NCBI GenBank assembly: GCA_023380955.1
Contig: JAMCTB010000187.1
Span: 4,663 to 15,344, forward strand
DNA: 10,682 bases
Direction of reading: 5' to 3'
Source: Chloroflexota bacterium
GTDB taxonomy: Bacteria > Chloroflexota > UBA6077
Positions 1-6,444 of the stretch are shown here, piece by piece. The notes under the pieces were generated by a model that did not search any database, had not been told where the DNA came from, and worked only from the letters and a program-made list of their open reading frames with translations. Numbering within the stretch: the stretch's first letter is position 1; the number at the start of each line of letters is the position of its first letter. Position numbers and translations under genes: made by a program.

Positions 1-93
1 GTGGTCGGCGTGCTGTCGGAGGCCGACCTGGCCGACGAAGTGAAAGAGGCCGTGGACGGCCTGTTGGAGGAGATCTCCAAGGCCGAGAAGTAA
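1..93 (+). CDS. 3' end of an unidentified gene (partial)
   Basis: Thirty sense codons followed by TAA run in from the left edge. Nearly all codons end in G or C (about 28 of 30), as in the confirmed genes of this window, which supports real coding. The visible tail is acidic and helical in character, with VLSEADLADEVKEAVDGLL at its core and ending in KAEK. It contains no motif that I recognise. The first base triplet is GTG, but nothing shows that it is a start, and the gene most likely begins outside the window. It converges on leuB with a palindrome between the two stops. No function can be assigned. Confidence 0.6.
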   Translation: MVGVLSEADLADEVKEAVDGLLEEISKAEK

Positions 94-106
94 GGCAGAT
101 GATTCT

Positions 107-133
107 GTAGGGGCGGGATTATCCCGCCCCTAC
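107..133. repeat. Perfect palindrome between convergent gene ends (possible bidirectional terminator)
   Basis: The arm GTAGGGGCGGGAT (107-119) is exactly complementary to ATCCCGCCCCTAC (121-133). In practice this gives an 11-bp stem with a 5-nt loop. It lies 14 bases after the plus-strand stop codon and overlaps the leuB stop codon (132-130). It could therefore end or protect transcripts from both sides. There is no T-run on either side, so a classical intrinsic terminator is not demonstrated. The form also fits an interspersed genomic palindrome. Confidence 0.6.
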
Positions 134-1206
134 CCCCGCAGCACCCTGGCGGCCACCGCGTCCCCCATCTCGGAGGTGCCCACCAGGGTGGTCCCCTCCT
201 CCCAGATGTCCCTGGTGCGGACGCCGTCGGCCACCGCCCCCTCCACGGCCCTTTCCACGGCTGCGGCAGCCTCAGGCATGTCCAGGGAGTGCCTCAGCAG
301 CATGGCCGCGCTCAGAATGGTGGCCAGGGGATTGATCACGTTCTTGCCGGCCAGGGTGGGTGCCGACCCGTGGATCGGCTCGTACAGTCCCAGCCTCCCC
401 TCTCCCAGGCTGGCCGAGGGGAGCATGCCGATGGAGCCGGCGATCTGGGAGGCCTCGTCGGTCAGGATGTCGCCGAAGGTGTTCTCGGTGACCAGCACGT
501 CGAAGTCCCGGGGCGCTCGGATCAGGGCCATGGAGCAGGAGTCCACCAGGGCATGCTCCAGCTTGACGTCCGGGTAATCCCCGGCGACTCGCTCGGCGAC
601 CCTCCTCCAGAGGCGGGAGTTCTCCAGCACGTTGGCCTTGTCCACCGACGTGACCTTCTTCCGCCGCCCCCTGGCCAGCTCGAAGGCCATCCGCACCACC
701 CGCTCTATCTCCCGCTCGGAGTAGACCATGGTGTCCACGGCCACCAGCCCCTCGGGGGTCTCACGGGTCTCGCTCGGTTTGCCGAAGTAGAGCCCGCCGG
801 TCAGTTCCCGAACGAAGAGGAGGTCGGTGCCCTTCACCACCTCGGGCTTGACGGGCGAGGCACCCACCAGGGGCTCGAGCAGTCTCACAGGCCGCAGGTT
901 GGCGAATAGACCGAGCCCCTTGCGGATCGCCAGCAGACCCTGCTCCGGCCGCACCTTGGTCCGGGGATCATCGTACTTGGGATCCCCCACGGCGCCCAGC
1001 AGCACTGCGTCGCTGCGACGCGCCGCCTCGACGACCTCCGGGAGCAGCGGGACGCCGTGGGCCGCGATGGCCGAGCCCCCGATCAGCTCCGTCTTGAAGG
1101 CGAGCTTGGTCCCGAAGCGCTGGCCCATGGCGCGCAGCACCTTCACGGCCTCGTTCACCACCTCGGGGCCACTGCAGTCTCCAGGAAGCAGAAGGATCTC
1201 GGGCAC
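130..1206 (-). CDS. leuB: 3-isopropylmalate dehydrogenase
   Basis: LeuB oxidises and decarboxylates (2R,3S)-3-isopropylmalate to 4-methyl-2-oxopentanoate, the third leucine-specific step, in the cytoplasm. The 358-aa length is normal for the family. The GTG start is chosen because GGAGGT lies 6 bases upstream and because residues further upstream look non-coding. Visible family features are [11 protein letters not shown] (87-96), with the hydrophobic Leu pair and Arg that recognise isopropylmalate; [16 protein letters not shown] with catalytic Tyr140; VDKANVL with catalytic Lys190; metal ligands Asp222, Asp246 and Asp250; MLPSASL; and EPIHGSAP. Two places are atypical. The N-terminal loop reads GDCSGPE instead of GDGIGPE, and HGSAP is followed by Thr284 rather than the Asp that normally binds the NAD ribose. 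The gene is separated from leuC/leuD by a signalling cassette on the other strand. The function is secure; the cofactor preference is open. Confidence 0.95.
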   Translation of the reverse strand: MPEILLLPGDCSGPEVVNEAVKVLRAMGQRFGTKLAFKTELIGGSAIAAHGVPLLPEVVEAARRSDAVLLGAVGDPKYDDPRTKVRPEQGLLAIRKGLGLFANLRPVRLLEPLVGASPVKPEVVKGTDLLFVRELTGGLYFGKPSETRETPEGLVAVDTMVYSEREIERVVRMAFELARGRRKKVTSVDKANVLENSRLWRRVAERVAGDYPDVKLEHALVDSCSMALIRAPRDFDVLVTENTFGDILTDEASQIAGSIGMLPSASLGEGRLGLYEPIHGSAPTLAGKNVINPLATILSAAMLLRHSLDMPEAAAAVERAVEGAVADGVRTRDIWEEGTTLVGTSEMGDAVAARVLRG

Positions 1207-1312
1207 GTCGCGACCTCCGTTTGCTCGTTCGTTCGTTCCAATCCTCACCCTGTTCCAGGACAGGATGCCGGCGCACCTCGGAGATGGCCAGGGCTCCCCA
1301 GGGCGCGGACGG

Positions 1313-1341
1313 ATTGTGCCATCATGCCCCCGCCGATGCAA
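1313..1341 (-). promoter_or_regulatory. Candidate leuB promoter
   Basis: Read on the minus strand, TTGCAT (1341-1336) and CACAAT (1318-1313) are 17 bases apart. This is a weak match to a sigma-70 -35/-10 pair (3 of 6 and 4 of 6). It would give a leader of about 100 nt before the leuB GTG. The -35 hexamer lies inside the left arm of the 1333-1366 inverted repeat. leuB needs some promoter here because its upstream neighbour is divergent, but this exact site is only a candidate. Confidence 0.25.
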
Positions 1342-1366
1342 CCCCGCCCCCTCGGTGTTGCATCGG
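1333..1366. repeat. 34-bp inverted repeat between divergent operons (possible operator)
   Basis: CCGATGCAAC (1333-1342) is perfectly complementary to GTTGCATCGG (1357-1366), with a 14-bp GC-rich spacer. Each arm contains TTGCAT facing outward, one towards leuB and one towards the kinase genes. The arrangement would suit a dimeric regulator controlling both directions. It is equally possible that this is another of the palindromes seen at most gene junctions in this window. No adjacent T-run supports a terminator role. Confidence 0.55.
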
Positions 1367-1387
1367 TCTGCCCAGAAACGCTATCCT
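1358..1387 (+). promoter_or_regulatory. Candidate promoter for the signalling cassette
   Basis: TTGCAT (1358-1363) and TATCCT (1382-1387) are 18 bases apart on the plus strand. The match to a sigma-70 promoter is weak (3 of 6 and 4 of 6). The -35 hexamer is part of the right arm of the inverted repeat. If the site is used, the transcript would carry an untranslated leader of roughly 230 nt before the first kinase gene. Confidence 0.22.
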
Positions 1388-1628
1388 TGCACCCTGCGGG
1401 AGCTTCTCTCGCTTGCCGGCACACGGGGGCTCGCTTTTCCAATTACCCATCCTGCCGATCGCCCTGATCCCTGGCGGATGCGGAAACGGGTGCACCGTAG
1501 AGGCCAAGAGGCTGTTACCCTGCCGCCGTCTCCACCCCACACGAAGAACAGCTTCGAACTGGGATGCGCCGGCGCTCGGGCCATCCGGCAGCAGCGAGAG
1601 CCCTGACAACAGCTATGGGGGGAGTTGG

Positions 1629-2816
1629 ATGGGCACACCGTTGCGCGTCCTCTTAGTGGAGGACTATGAGGCCGACGCCGAACTCGTCCTGCTGGAACTG
1701 CGGCGCGGCGGCTACGACCTCACGGTCGAACGGGTCGACACCTCCAACTCCATGGCTCGCGCTTTGGAGGAGGAAAGCTGGGACCTGGTCATCTCCGACT
1801 ACGTGATGCCCAGCTTCAGCGGGTTGGCTGCCCTCGCCCTCCTGAAGAAGACAGAGATCGACATCCCCTTCATCGTCGTTTCGGGCAAGATCGGTGAGAA
1901 CGTCGCGGTGGAGGCCATGAAGGCCGGAGCCCACGACTACATCATGAAGGACAACCTGGCGAGGCTGGCCCCCGCCATCCAGCGCGAGTTGAACGATGCC
2001 GCGATCCGGAAGGAACGGCGGCAGATGGAGGAGCAGCTCCAGAGGGCTCAGCGGCTGGAGCTGGCCGGAAGGATCGCCGCCCAGGTAGCCCACGATTTCA
2101 CCAATCTCCTCTCACCGCTCTTCGGGTATCCCCAAATCATCAAGAAGCTGCTGCCGGTGGAACATCCCGCGGTCAAGTACTGCGATGCTTTACTGAACAA
2201 CGTCCGGCAGATGTCCGCCATCAACGAGGACCTGCTCACCCTGGGCAGGAGAGGTCGCTCTCACCAGGAAACGACGGAGATGAACTACGTGGTGCAGCAG
2301 GCCCTGGGGCAGATGTACGAACGAGCGGCGGCCGTCACCGTGGAGGCCCACCTGACTCCCGACCTTCACACAGTCAGCGGCTCGCCGGCCCAGCTTCTTC
2401 GGGTTGTCGTCAACCTGATCTCCAACGCCCTGGAGGCCATGGGGGATGGCGGAACCCTCACCCTGAGGACCGAGAACGTCCGGCAAGAAAGGCCCTTCGG
2501 CCGCTACAACCGCATCGAGGCTGGAGAGTACGTCAGGCTGGAGGTTGGCGACACCGGTCTAGGCATCCCCAACGAGATCGCCAACAGGATCTTCGACCCC
2601 TTCTTCACCACCAAGCGCACCGACGAGCAGAAGGGCTCGGGCCTCGGCCTCAGTATCGTCCAGACGATCGTATCCGACCACCAGGGCTACGTCGACCTGG
2701 AGACCACCCTCGGAGAAGGTACCAGTTTCAGCATATACCTCCCCATCCATCGGGAAACTGCGCGAGAGACGCCGGCCGAGACCACCCAGGGAGGAGCCGG
2801 CGCCCTGGCCAAGTGA
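1629..2816 (+). CDS. Receiver-domain-fused sensor histidine kinase (REC-HisKA-HATPase)
   Basis: This is a 395-aa soluble hybrid with the receiver domain at the N-terminus. Receiver domain (about 5-120): acidic pair Glu11/Asp12, phospho-acceptor Asp57 in SDYVMP, Ser85 and Lys107 in YIMKDN. A charged, probably coiled helix (about 121-147) leads to the dimerisation/phosphotransfer domain, with phospho-acceptor His155 in AHDFTNLL; the more usual reading is HDFNNLL. The C-terminal ATPase domain has the N-box NLISNALEA (262-270), the G1 box DTGLGIP (308-314), the F-box FDPFFTTK and the G2 box GSGLGLS. There is no membrane segment or signal peptide. The start has GGGGGGAG just upstream; the open frame continues further 5' but that part is not protein-like. 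A phosphorylated partner could act on the receiver domain to set kinase activity, which is inference. It is the first gene of a three-gene cassette. Confidence 0.92.
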   Translation: MGTPLRVLLVEDYEADAELVLLELRRGGYDLTVERVDTSNSMARALEEESWDLVISDYVMPSFSGLAALALLKKTEIDIPFIVVSGKIGENVAVEAMKAGAHDYIMKDNLARLAPAIQRELNDAAIRKERRQMEEQLQRAQRLELAGRIAAQVAHDFTNLLSPLFGYPQIIKKLLPVEHPAVKYCDALLNNVRQMSAINEDLLTLGRRGRSHQETTEMNYVVQQALGQMYERAAAVTVEAHLTPDLHTVSGSPAQLLRVVVNLISNALEAMGDGGTLTLRTENVRQERPFGRYNRIEAGEYVRLEVGDTGLGIPNEIANRIFDPFFTTKRTDEQKGSGLGLSIVQTIVSDHQGYVDLETTLGEGTSFSIYLPIHRETARETPAETTQGGAGALAK

Positions 2817-2824
2817 GAACCCTA

Positions 2825-2855
2825 TCGACCAGAGCGCCGGAAGGGCTCCGGTCGA
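2825..2855 (+). repeat. Imperfect hairpin between the two kinase genes
   Basis: TCGACC (2825-2830) pairs with GGTCGA (2850-2855). After one A/C mismatch, GAGC (2832-2835) pairs with GCTC (2845-2848), leaving a 9-nt loop. It begins 8 bases after the first kinase's stop. No T-run follows, so it more likely affects transcript processing or relative expression within the operon than termination. Its role is unproven. Confidence 0.4.
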
Positions 2856-2912
2856 CAGGACGGCCACGCCGGCCGAGAGGCTTCCGAAACGCTCAGATCG
2901 GAGAAGGCGACG

Positions 2913-5366
2913 ATGGAAGACGGAACGCGACCCAGCGGCATCGACTGCCTGGGCACCATCCCCTGGGGCACCCACCTCTGCCAGTTCTACGAGTCCAAGC
3001 AGGACCTGGCCGATTCGCTGGTCTCCTATTTCGCGGCCGGCCTGGAGAACAACGAGTTCTGCATGTGGGTCACCTCGGAGCCGCTGGCGGCGCCAGAGGC
3101 CGAGGCGGCTGCCAGGAAGGCGATACCGGATTTCGATCGCTATCTCCGGCGTGAGCAGATAGAGATCGTTCCCCACACAGAGTGGTATCTGAAGGGCGGA
3201 AGCTTCGACCTCCGCAGGGTGCTAGACGGATGGGTCGATAGACTGAATCGGGCGCTGGCACGGGGCTACGAGGGCATCCGGCTTACGGGCAACACGGCCT
3301 GGCTGGAACGGCGAGATTGGAGCAGTTTCGTCGATTATGAGGGGCAGATCAACGACGTCATCGGCAACCTGCGCATGATCGCGCTGTGCAGCTACTCCCT
3401 GGCCAGGTGCAGCGGATCGGACGTCCTGGAGGTGATACGCAACCACCGGTTTGCCCTCATCCGGCAGGAGGGCCGGTGGGATCTGGTCGAGAGCTCAGAG
3501 CTGAGAAGAACGAAGGAGGCGCTTCAGGAAAGCGAGGCTCGCTTCCGCCGCCTGGCGGACAACGCGCCCGACATCATTCTACGCTACGACCTGAAGCCGA
3601 GACGTCGCCTCAGCTACGTGAGTGCGGCCGCAGCCGGCATCCTGGGCTTCGCCCCCGGGGAGCTCTACCACAACCCGGCTCTCTTTTTGGAAACCCTCCT
3701 CACGCCCGACCGAGAGGCATTGAGCGCCGTGCTGGAGTCCGATTCCGGTTCGGGGCCTGCTGTCCTGCGATGCGTCCACAAGGCCGGGCACCAGGTCTGG
3801 CTGGAGGTGCGCTCGGTTCCACTTCTCGACGACCGCGGCGAACTGGTGGCGGTGGAGGCGATCGCCAGAGACGTCACCGAGCACCAGCAGGCTGAGCAGG
3901 GACTGAGAGAAACCCGGGATTACCTGGAGAAGCTTTTCAACTACGCCAACGCCCCAATTATCGTGTGGGACCCTGCCTTCAGGATCACCCGCTTCAACCA
4001 CGCCTTCGAGCACCTCACCGGCTACGCGGCCGGCGAGGTCATCGGCGGGGAATTGAGTATCCTCTTCCCGAAGCCTACCCGTGAGGAGTCGCTGGACAAG
4101 ATCGCTCGCACGTTGAGTGGCGAGTATTGGGAATCCGTGGAGATCCCTATCCTGCGCCAAGATGGGGAAACCCGAGTGGCCCTGTGGAACTCGGCCAACA
4201 TCTATGCCGAGGACGGCAATACGCTGGTAGCCACCATCGCCCAGGGGCAGGACATCACCGAGCGCAAGCAGGCGGAGGAGCAGCTCCGGAAGCTTTCGCA
4301 GGCCGTCGAACAAAGCCCGGCCACCGTCGTGATCACCGACCTCAAGGGCACCATCGAGTACGTCAATCCCAAGTTCACTCAGATCACCGGCTATACCCCT
4401 GAGGAGGCAATCGGGCAGAACCCCAGGATCCTGAAGTCGGGAGAGATGTCGCCCGAGGACTACGAGCAGCTCTGGAGAACCATCACCGCCGGCGGCGAAT
4501 GGCGCGGTGAATTCCACAACCGCAAGAAGAACGCCGAGCTGTACTGGGAGTTCGCCTCCATCTCGCCGATTCGGGACCCCGAGGGCAACATCACCCACTT
4601 CCTGGCCGTCAAGGAGGACATAACCGAGCGAAAGCGGGCCGAAGAGGAGATCCGGAAGCTGAACGCGGACCTCACGCGGCGGGCCCTGGAGATGGACGCC
4701 ATCAACGGGGAGCTGGAGGCCTTCAGCTACTCCGTATCCCACGACCTGCGGGCACCGCTGAGGGGCATCGATGGCTTCAGCCAGGCTCTTCAGGAGGAGT
4801 ACGGCGATCGATTGGACGAGCAGGGCAGGCACTACCTGGAGCGAGTGCGGGCAGCCAGCCGGAGGATGGCACAGCTCATCGACGACATGCTCACCCTGTC
4901 TCGGGTGACTCGCGGCGAGATGCGCCGCGAGGAGGTAGATCTCAGCGGTCTGGCGCGCACCGTCGCCACAGAGCTTCAGAAGATGCAGCCGGAGCGCCAG
5001 GTGAAGTTCGACATCCATCCCGACGTGGTGGCCTACGGTGATGCACGGCTCCTGGGCGGGGTGCTGGAGAACCTGCTGGGCAACGGATGGAAATTCACCA
5101 GCCAGCACCCCCAGGCGAGGATAGAGTTCGGCGTCCTCCATCAGGAGGGCGAGGAGGTCTACTTCGTGCGCGACGACGGGGCCGGATTCGACATGGCCTA
5201 CGCCGACAAGCTGTTCGGGGCCTTCCAGCGGCTGCACGCCCAGACCGAGTTCCCCGGCACCGGCATCGGCCTGGCTACAGTCCAGCGGATCGTACTTCGC
5301 CACGGGGGCCGGGTCTGGGCAGAGGGCGCCGTCGAGCGAGGAGCCACTTTCTACTTCACACTGTAG
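2913..5366 (+). CDS. MEDS-PAS-PAS-PAS sensor histidine kinase
   Basis: This 817-aa cytoplasmic kinase has no membrane segment. Residues about 15-190 resemble the MEDS domain (sensory domain first described in DcmR and in methanogen/methylotroph proteins): IPWGTHLCQFY near the start, then a conserved EWYLKGGSF region and RLTGNTAW. Three PAS domains follow, at about 205-325 (ends DVTEHQQAE), 333-455 (ends DITERKQAE) and 458-577 (ends DITERKRAE), each closing with the usual signalling-helix motif. A connector helix (about 577-602) leads to the phosphotransfer helix, with His610 in SVSHDLRAPLRGIDGFS. The ATPase domain has the N-box LENLLGNGWKFTS (718-730), G1 DDGAGFD, the F-box KLFGAFQRLH and G2 GTGIGLATV. 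The DHp/ATPase part is of the phytochrome-kinase-like type, which often works with Rcp1-like regulators such as the next gene. The start is supported by GGAG/GAAGG upstream. The ligand is unknown. Confidence 0.93.
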   Translation: MEDGTRPSGIDCLGTIPWGTHLCQFYESKQDLADSLVSYFAAGLENNEFCMWVTSEPLAAPEAEAAARKAIPDFDRYLRREQIEIVPHTEWYLKGGSFDLRRVLDGWVDRLNRALARGYEGIRLTGNTAWLERRDWSSFVDYEGQINDVIGNLRMIALCSYSLARCSGSDVLEVIRNHRFALIRQEGRWDLVESSELRRTKEALQESEARFRRLADNAPDIILRYDLKPRRRLSYVSAAAAGILGFAPGELYHNPALFLETLLTPDREALSAVLESDSGSGPAVLRCVHKAGHQVWLEVRSVPLLDDRGELVAVEAIARDVTEHQQAEQGLRETRDYLEKLFNYANAPIIVWDPAFRITRFNHAFEHLTGYAAGEVIGGELSILFPKPTREESLDKIARTLSGEYWESVEIPILRQDGETRVALWNSANIYAEDGNTLVATIAQGQDITERKQAEEQLRKLSQAVEQSPATVVITDLKGTIEYVNPKFTQITGYTPEEAIGQNPRILKSGEMSPEDYEQLWRTITAGGEWRGEFHNRKKNAELYWEFASISPIRDPEGNITHFLAVKEDITERKRAEEEIRKLNADLTRRALEMDAINGELEAFSYSVSHDLRAPLRGIDGFSQALQEEYGDRLDEQGRHYLERVRAASRRMAQLIDDMLTLSRVTRGEMRREEVDLSGLARTVATELQKMQPERQVKFDIHPDVVAYGDARLLGGVLENLLGNGWKFTSQHPQARIEFGVLHQEGEEVYFVRDDGAGFDMAYADKLFGAFQRLHAQTEFPGTGIGLATVQRIVLRHGGRVWAEGAVERGATFYFTL

Positions 5367-5414
5367 CGGCCAAGAGGTCGGTAACCCCCGTTGGACTGGC
5401 GAGAAGGAGGCGGA

Positions 5415-5861
5415 ATGAACGAGAAGACCATCCTACTGATTGAGGACAATCCCGACGATGTGGATCTGACCCTGCGAGCCTTCAAGAAGAGCAACATCCT
5501 GAACGAGGTGGTGGTGGCCCGAGACGGGGTCGAGGCACTGGACTACCTGCTGGGCACCGGCGCATACGCGGACCGCGGCGTCGCCGTGCCCCAGGTCATA
5601 CTGCTGGATCTGAAGCTGCCCAGGATCGACGGGCTAGAGGTGCTGCGGCGCATGCGGGCCAACCAGCGGACGCGGCTTCTGCCCGTGGTAGTGTTGACGT
5701 CCTCCCGAGAAGAGCAGGACATGGTCAGCTCCTACCGCTTGGGCGCCAACAGCTACATTCGTAAGCCGGTGGATTTCGACCAGTTCCTTTCTGCGGTGCA
5801 GCAGCTGGGGCTGTACTGGCTGCTGCTGAACGAGACCCCGCCGCCCCGAAAGACGGAGTAG
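5415..5861 (+). CDS. Stand-alone response regulator (Rcp1-like)
   Basis: This is a single receiver domain of 148 aa with no output domain. The visible active site is Glu10/Asp11 in LLIEDNPDD, phospho-acceptor Asp65 in ILLDLKLPRIDG, Thr95 in VVVLTSS and Lys117 in YIRKPVDF. The segment ALDYLLGTGAYADR after the second strand, and the C-terminal LYWLLLNE, are typical of the Rcp1 type that pairs with phytochrome-like kinases. The start at 5415 follows AAGGAGG with 4 bases of spacing; an ATG 8 codons upstream lacks this. It lies 48 bp after the PAS kinase and is probably co-transcribed. The likely phosphodonor is that kinase, and a possible next partner is the receiver or kinase of the first gene. 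Both pairings are inference. Confidence 0.93.
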   Translation: MNEKTILLIEDNPDDVDLTLRAFKKSNILNEVVVARDGVEALDYLLGTGAYADRGVAVPQVILLDLKLPRIDGLEVLRRMRANQRTRLLPVVVLTSSREEQDMVSSYRLGANSYIRKPVDFDQFLSAVQQLGLYWLLLNETPPPRKTE

Positions 5862-5891
5862 CGCGGGCGCGGAACCCCCTTCGGTGATGCC

Positions 5892-5936
5892 GAGCGAAGC
5901 GAAGCATCTCCTGTGCCGAGACCCTTCGCTTCGCTC
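5892..5936. repeat. Palindrome between convergent response regulator and leuD
   Basis: GAGCGAAGCGAAG (5892-5904) is perfectly complementary to CTTCGCTTCGCTC (5924-5936), a 13-bp stem with a 19-nt loop. Each arm is itself a GCGAA/GCGAAG tandem. It sits between the two stop codons, where it could end or stabilise both transcripts. The absence of T-runs makes factor-independent termination uncertain. The style is that of a dispersed intergenic palindrome. Confidence 0.6.
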
Positions 5937-5949
5937 AGGTCGACGATGA

Positions 5950-6444
5950 TCAGCCGCGCAACCTCTTCCGGGTGTAGTTCACCAGGCCGCCGGCGTTGAT
6001 GATCCCCAGCATGAAGTCGGGGTAGCGGCTGGCCCGGAACAGCTTGCCGGTCCGGCGGTTGAGCACCGTGCCCTCGCTCAGATCCACCTCCAGCTCGTCC
6101 CCTTTCTCCACGTCCTCGTCGATCCCCTCGCACTCCACCACCGGCAGTCCGACGTTTATGGCGTTGCGATGGAAAATGCGAGCGAAGGAGGGGGCGATCA
6201 CCGCGGCGATGCCCGAGGCCTTGATGGCCACGGGGGCATGCTCCCTGGAGGAGCCGATGCCGAAGCTGCGGCCAGCCACGATCAGGTCGCCGACCCGCAC
6301 CTCCCTGGTGAAGGAGGTGTCCAGATCCTCCATGCAGTGCTTGGCTAGCTCCGCCGGCCGGAACTCCGTCAGGTAGCGGGCTGGGATGATTACGTCGGTA
6401 TCTACGTTGGGCCCGTACTTCCAGGCTCGACCAACTAGCTTCAT
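5950..6444 (-). CDS. leuD: 3-isopropylmalate dehydratase small subunit
   Basis: LeuD is the swivel-domain subunit that, with LeuC, isomerises 2-isopropylmalate to 3-isopropylmalate. The 164-aa length fits the short, archaeal-type family, not the ~200-aa enterobacterial form. Visible motifs are NVDTDVIIPARYL (13-25) near the N-terminus, AGRSFGIGSSREHAP (57-71), which contributes to the active site, and APSFARIFHRNAINVGLP (84-101). The loop after the first motif reads YLTE. It lacks the Arg of the YLRT loop reported in related homoaconitases, which favours isopropylmalate as substrate. The ATG follows GGAGGAGG and overlaps the leuC stop as ATGA, so translation is probably coupled. A longer frame exists upstream but is the leuC sequence read in another frame. 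Confidence 0.95.
   Translation of the reverse strand: MKLVGRAWKYGPNVDTDVIIPARYLTEFRPAELAKHCMEDLDTSFTREVRVGDLIVAGRSFGIGSSREHAPVAIKASGIAAVIAPSFARIFHRNAINVGLPVVECEGIDEDVEKGDELEVDLSEGTVLNRRTGKLFRASRYPDFMLGIINAGGLVNYTRKRLRG

Larger units (their letters stand above)
1207..1628. other. Divergent intergenic region between leuB and the signalling cassette
   Basis: This is 422 bp without a credible gene, and it must contain the control regions of both leuB and the kinase operon. It holds a 34-bp inverted repeat (1333-1366) with weak outward-facing promoter-like elements. Near the leuB ribosome site there are three and a half copies of the tetranucleotide TCGT (1225-1238). A plus-strand frame stays open from 1221 into the first kinase, but its translation is rich in Pro, Cys, Arg and Ser and has no domain. 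I read it as non-coding. I found no convincing T-box, riboswitch or leader peptide. Confidence 0.7.

Noticed and set aside
1207..1341. Longer leuB start 45 codons upstream
   Set aside because: The family N-terminus aligns with the GTG at 1206, which has GGAGGT at proper spacing. The upstream residues are Arg/Pro/Gly-rich and unlike LeuB.
1461..1540. Cyclic-di-GMP-type riboswitch upstream of the kinase operon
   Set aside because: A GCGGAAACGGGTG-like stretch caught the eye, but the paired stems and conserved core of that family could not be drawn.
1221..1628. Possible N-terminal extension of the REC-kinase through the intergenic region
   Set aside because: The frame is open, but the residues (many Cys, Pro, Arg, Ser) do not look like protein. 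A good ribosome site and a canonical receiver-domain start occur at 1629.
3579..5303. Minus-strand open frame of 574 codons antisense to the PAS kinase
   Set aside because: Its translation is low-complexity (Leu/Gly/Val/Asp-rich) with no domain, while the plus strand encodes an intact kinase with all motifs. Long antisense frames are expected in GC-rich coding DNA.
5862..5949. Intrinsic terminator after the response regulator
   Set aside because: The 13-bp stem is clear but has a 19-nt loop and no T-run on either side. It is kept as a palindrome, not called a terminator.
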